The position numbers and the translations under genes are program-made. This document shows, piece by piece, positions 32,848 to 35,034 of a stretch of 35,034 nucleotides of DNA. The stretch spans positions 1 through 35,034 of the forward strand of contig CANHGW010000028.1 of assembly GCA_947460175.1 (NCBI GenBank). The letters run 5' to 3'. Source of the stretch: Bacteroidota bacterium. GTDB lineage: Bacteria > Bacteroidota > Bacteroidia > Chitinophagales > Chitinophagaceae. How positions within the stretch are numbered: position 1 is the stretch's first letter; every line of letters begins with the position of its first letter. Under the pieces are notes generated by a model. The model made no database searches. It was not told where the DNA came from and was given only the letters and a program-made list of their open reading frames with translations.

Positions 32848-32877
32848 GTCAAATCCGAATTATAGTTCGGATTTGAC
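32848..32877. promoter_or_regulatory. Operator-like palindrome, copy 2, extended arms
   Basis: GTCAAATCCGAA (32848-32859) and TTCGGATTTGAC (32866-32877) are perfect 12-bp inverted arms around TTATAG. The core CCGAATTATAGTTCGG differs from copy 1 at one base. No T-run follows on either strand, so a terminator is unlikely. A cruciform or operator function is possible. Confidence 0.5.
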
Positions 32878-33113
32878 AACATTATATTATAAATGAACAT
32901 GACATATTATCCATAGCTGTAAGATCATTTTTATCAGAAGATTTAAAACCAATATATCTACAACTCTATTATGATAAATTGAAGCGATTGAAATTGTCGT
33001 TTAGTGAAACGAATAAAGTAAAATAGGTTAACAACCCACTTTACACAGATGAATAAAAAACACGATATGGATAGAATTGATAACTTTACAATTCTATCAA
33101 TGGAAATCAATTC

Positions 33114-33623
33114 GTGAACTTAGCCGAACTATATACAACTTACAAAGACATGGTATTCAACCTGTCGCTGAGTTATATACAGAATATAGAAGAAGCCGAA
33201 GAAATTACACAAGATGTATTTGTAGCTGTGTATCAATCCATGGATACGTTTCAAGAAAAATCTTCCATCAATACTTGGATTTATCGCATTACCATCAATA
33301 AATCCCTCGATTATATCAAAGCTAAAAATCGAAAAAAACGATTGGGTGTGTTTGCATCGTTGTTTTATGAAAATACAAATGAAGTGAAATACGAACAACC
33401 TAGCTTTAATCATCCGGGTGTATTGCTCGAGCAAAAAGAAAGCGTAGAGATAATTTTTAATCATATCAATCAATTGCCAGACAATCAAAAAACCGCCTTG
33501 ATACTTTATAAACTAGAACACCAATCGCTTGAAAGTATAGCAGCAATTATGAATATAAGCTCGAAGGCAGCTGAATCGCTGATACAACGAGCTAAAGCGA
33601 ATTTGGCAAAAAAAATAAACTAA
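33114..33623 (+). CDS. ECF-type RNA polymerase sigma factor
   Basis: A 169-residue sigma-70 family factor with region 2 at about 5-75 (LYTTYKDMVFNLSLSYIQNI, EEAEEITQDVFVAVYQSMDT, WIYRITINKSLDYIKAKNRK) and region 4 at about 110-165 (IFNHINQLPDNQKTALILYK, LEHQSLESIAAIMNISSKAA, ESLIQRAKANL). No region 1 or 3, as usual for ECF factors that respond to envelope stress. The start is GTG 33114; no in-frame ATG lies nearby upstream. A TAACTTTA box lies at 33081-33088. The next gene, 42 bp downstream, encodes a small single-helix membrane protein probably acting as anti-sigma. Confidence 0.94.
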   Translation: MNLAELYTTYKDMVFNLSLSYIQNIEEAEEITQDVFVAVYQSMDTFQEKSSINTWIYRITINKSLDYIKAKNRKKRLGVFASLFYENTNEVKYEQPSFNHPGVLLEQKESVEIIFNHINQLPDNQKTALILYKLEHQSLESIAAIMNISSKAAESLIQRAKANLAKKIN

Positions 33624-33665
33624 ATCGAAGGAATTGAATAAAATAATCGTCTAAATAATACCACA

Positions 33666-33944
33666 ATGAACACACATATGAAACAGGCTGATATAGATTT
33701 GTTGGATACCATTCAACGAGTAGAAGCATCGCCTTATTTATTGACTCGAATACAACAGCGAATAGAATCCAAGCAAGCAACTCGTTTTTCTACTACTTGG
33801 TCTTGGGCAATCGGCATATCGTTTGTGGTATTACTGTTGCTCAATATAGCGACACTTCGAAACAATCATAGCGCAAGCTCAAATGAAAACAATTTGGCCC
33901 AATCAATGAATCTATTACCTAACCACAATTTGTACAATGAATAA
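33666..33944 (+). CDS. Small single-pass membrane protein, probable anti-sigma factor
   Basis: A 92-residue protein. The cytoplasmic N-terminal 45 residues (DIDLLDTIQRVEASPYLLTR, IQQRIESKQ) are helical. One membrane segment follows (WAIGISFVVLLLLNIATL), then a short extracytoplasmic tail rich in Asn. This layout, directly after an ECF sigma gene, matches the minimal anti-sigma type in Bacteroidota. No zinc-binding HxxxCxxC motif is present, so it is not a ZAS-type factor. Its last 8 bp overlap the next gene, implying translational coupling. The role is inferred mainly from context. Confidence 0.75.
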   Translation: MNTHMKQADIDLLDTIQRVEASPYLLTRIQQRIESKQATRFSTTWSWAIGISFVVLLLLNIATLRNNHSASSNENNLAQSMNLLPNHNLYNE

Positions 33945-34383
33945 ATTAAAATTAGTAAGCGGCTTGGCCATAGGTTTGTTGTTGATTAATCTGGTACTAA
34001 TAGGGTTTCATTTTTTTAAAAAACCACCAAGACACGAAGGACCGCGAAATGAAATTATACATCGCTTAGCATTTGACGAGCAACAAATAATTCAATACGA
34101 TTCTCTTATCAAACAACATAGACAGTCGATTCGAACATTGGACAGTGAGATAGCCTTGTTGAAACAAGCTTTATATACTCAACTAAAATTAGAAACTGCT
34201 TTGATACATAAAGATTCATTGATACAAGCCTTGGGTCAAAAACAAATGGAGGTTGAGAATGTACAATTTGCACATTTTAAAGATATACATAAATTATGTA
34301 AACCTGATCAAGAAAAACGATTTCAACAATTGACATCAGATTTGCACGACTTGTTTCCAAAGGGAAGAATGAAAGCCAACTAG
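33937..34383 (+). CDS. Spy/CpxP-like periplasmic protein, membrane-tethered
   Basis: A 148-residue protein with an N-terminal anchor (KLVSGLAIGLLLINLVLIGF), then a basic/Pro stretch (FFKKPPRHEGPRNEIIHRL) and a mainly helical domain (FDEQQIIQYDSLIKQHRQSI, LDSEIALLKQALYTQL, LIQALGQKQMEVENVQFAHF). The end, KDIHKLCKPDQEKRFQQLTS then LHDLFPKG, follows the Spy/CpxP pattern in which two LTxxQxxxF-like motifs are set in helices; here the pattern is weak (LCKPDQEKRFQQL). Such proteins bind unfolded proteins or metal ions and damp envelope-stress signalling. It has one Cys. Position after sigma and anti-sigma genes and before an MbnP-like gene supports a metal-stress role. Confidence 0.75.
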   Translation: MNKLKLVSGLAIGLLLINLVLIGFHFFKKPPRHEGPRNEIIHRLAFDEQQIIQYDSLIKQHRQSIRTLDSEIALLKQALYTQLKLETALIHKDSLIQALGQKQMEVENVQFAHFKDIHKLCKPDQEKRFQQLTSDLHDLFPKGRMKAN

Positions 34384-34395
34384 AATGACATCATC

Positions 34396-35034
34396 ATGAA
34401 AAAATTTATAGTTGCACTTATCATTTGTATTCAATGTATTCAAACCAGTTTTGCTCAACAAACCATTTCATTGAATTTCAATCCACAATTTCAACATGCA
34501 ACACTTGCATTGGATAGTATTTATATGCTAGAAGATCATTCAAGCATTCAAATAGAAACATTCAAATTTTATATTTCTTCAATCACATTTTATAAAAAAG
34601 GCCTATTAGTTGATCAGGAAAAAAATAGCTATCATTTATTGGATTGTGAAAATCCTCAATCATTGAATCTTAAGATACAAAAAAATAATACGAACGAATT
34701 TGACCAACTACAATTTCAAGTAGGTATTGATAGTGCAACCAATAGTGCTGGAGCTTTGGGAGGCGATTTAGATCCTACGAAAGGTATGTATTGGACATGG
34801 CAAAATGGCTATATCAATTTTAAATTGGAAGGTAAGACTTCAAAAAGTACTGCACGAAATCATTCATTTGAATTTCATTTTGGAGGTTATGCATCGCCGT
34901 TTGCTACTATACAAACAATTACTTTCAATACAGAAAATCAAGGTCAGATTCATATTGATATAGATATCGAAAAGCTGATTAGAGATATAGATTTTTCTAC
35001 TTTCAATCATGTGATGTCACCTGGAGTAGAAGCA
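34396..35034 (+). CDS. MbnP-like copper-binding protein (3' end outside window)
   Basis: The frame runs from ATG 34396 to the window edge without a stop (213 codons). It begins with a signal peptide (MKKFIVALIICIQCIQTSFA). The MbnP family pattern follows: QIETFKFYISSITFYKKG, YHLLDCENPQSLNLKI, FQVGIDSATNSAGALGGDLD, PTKGMYWTWQNGYINFKLEG, FEFHFGGYASPFATIQTI and VMSPGVEA. MbnP is a periplasmic protein linked to copper uptake; in the characterised example a Trp is oxidised to kynurenine by the diheme enzyme MbnH to create a copper site. The YWTWQ segment here offers candidate Trp residues. MbnH would be expected directly downstream, outside this window. It lies 12 bp after the Spy/CpxP-like gene, so likely in the same operon. 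Confidence 0.85.
   Translation, partial: MKKFIVALIICIQCIQTSFAQQTISLNFNPQFQHATLALDSIYMLEDHSSIQIETFKFYISSITFYKKGLLVDQEKNSYHLLDCENPQSLNLKIQKNNTNEFDQLQFQVGIDSATNSAGALGGDLDPTKGMYWTWQNGYINFKLEGKTSKSTARNHSFEFHFGGYASPFATIQTITFNTENQGQIHIDIDIEKLIRDIDFSTFNHVMSPGVEA

Larger units (their letters stand above)
32443..33113. other. Long divergent intergenic region between ssb and the ECF sigma gene
   Basis: No protein or RNA gene is seen in these 671 bases. The ssb-proximal 200 bp are less AT-rich and hold a possible -7 box (32583-32590, minus) and an exact tandem decamer (32621-32640). The sigma-proximal part holds the two related palindromes at 32794-32809 and 32848-32877, and a TAACTTTA box (33081-33088, 7 of 8 to the -7 consensus) before the sigma GTG. 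A regulatory RNA cannot be excluded. Confidence 0.4.

Noticed and set aside
32794-32877. Calling the paired palindromes LexA boxes outright
   Set aside because: The pattern fits the Gram-positive consensus, but LexA specificity differs between phyla and no SOS gene other than a short ssb is close. Kept as an unnamed operator pair.
1-35034. CRISPR arrays, tRNA/rRNA genes, transposases
   Set aside because: No regularly spaced direct repeats, no cloverleaf-like or rRNA-like segment, and no transposase or integrase motif was recognised on either strand.

Overview
The window looks like chromosomal DNA of a Bacteroidota bacterium, probably of the Chitinophagales/Sphingobacteriia type. Pointers are low GC, secreted proteins ending in type IX secretion (Por) sorting domains, a TonB-dependent receptor with a carboxypeptidase-regulatory-like N-terminus, lipoproteins whose mature ends resemble Bacteroidota surface-export signals, no Shine-Dalgarno sequences, and repeated TAnnTTTG (-7) promoter elements, some with TTTG about 19 bp upstream. 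I recognised no tRNA, rRNA, CRISPR array or complete insertion sequence.

Layout. 1-443: the 3' end of a secreted-protein gene that is clearly GC-richer than everything else. It abuts a broken LamG gene (456-1097, minus) that has an in-frame stop and loses homology at the boundary. 1.5-9.8 kb, mostly minus: an RCC1-repeat T9SS protein, iscS, methylmalonyl-CoA epimerase (plus), a glutamine cyclotransferase lipoprotein, a large T9SS protein, a transglutaminase-fold protein lacking the expected Cys, and a DpnD/PcfM-like protein. 9.8-11.2 kb, plus: a probably 5'-truncated protein and a DUF1573 lipoprotein. 11.3-14.7 kb, minus: mnmG, a VanZ-like gene and nadA. 14.73-15.12 kb: a non-coding, AT-rich region with many DnaA-box-like nonamers, from which gene orientation diverges; this is my candidate for oriC. 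15.2-29.1 kb, almost all plus: PpiD/SurA-type foldase, two unknown genes, TonB receptor, atypical SDR, LytS/LytTR two-component pair, the pabA<>pabB-pabC folate cluster, a T9SS protein, a Crp/Fnr regulator and a small DUF2892 membrane protein. 29.3-32.4 kb, minus: a PIF1-like helicase with a C-terminal helix-turn-helix, a small secreted protein and a short SSB. 33.1-35.0 kb, plus: ECF sigma factor, anti-sigma-like membrane protein, Spy/CpxP-like protein and the start of an MbnP-like copper protein.

How genes work together. pabA, pabB and pabC together make p-aminobenzoate for folate, with pabA and pabB divergent from a roughly 30-bp gap. LytS and LytTR overlap by 4 bp. The last four genes look like one envelope or copper-stress operon under its own sigma factor. 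The Crp/Fnr gene is followed by a Crp-type palindrome placed where an activator would sit for the DUF2892 gene. The two leftmost minus-strand secreted-protein genes share a palindrome of form ATACCM-N6-GGGTAT at matching distance from their -7 elements, implying a common activator.

All functional calls come from reading motifs by eye; no database search was run.
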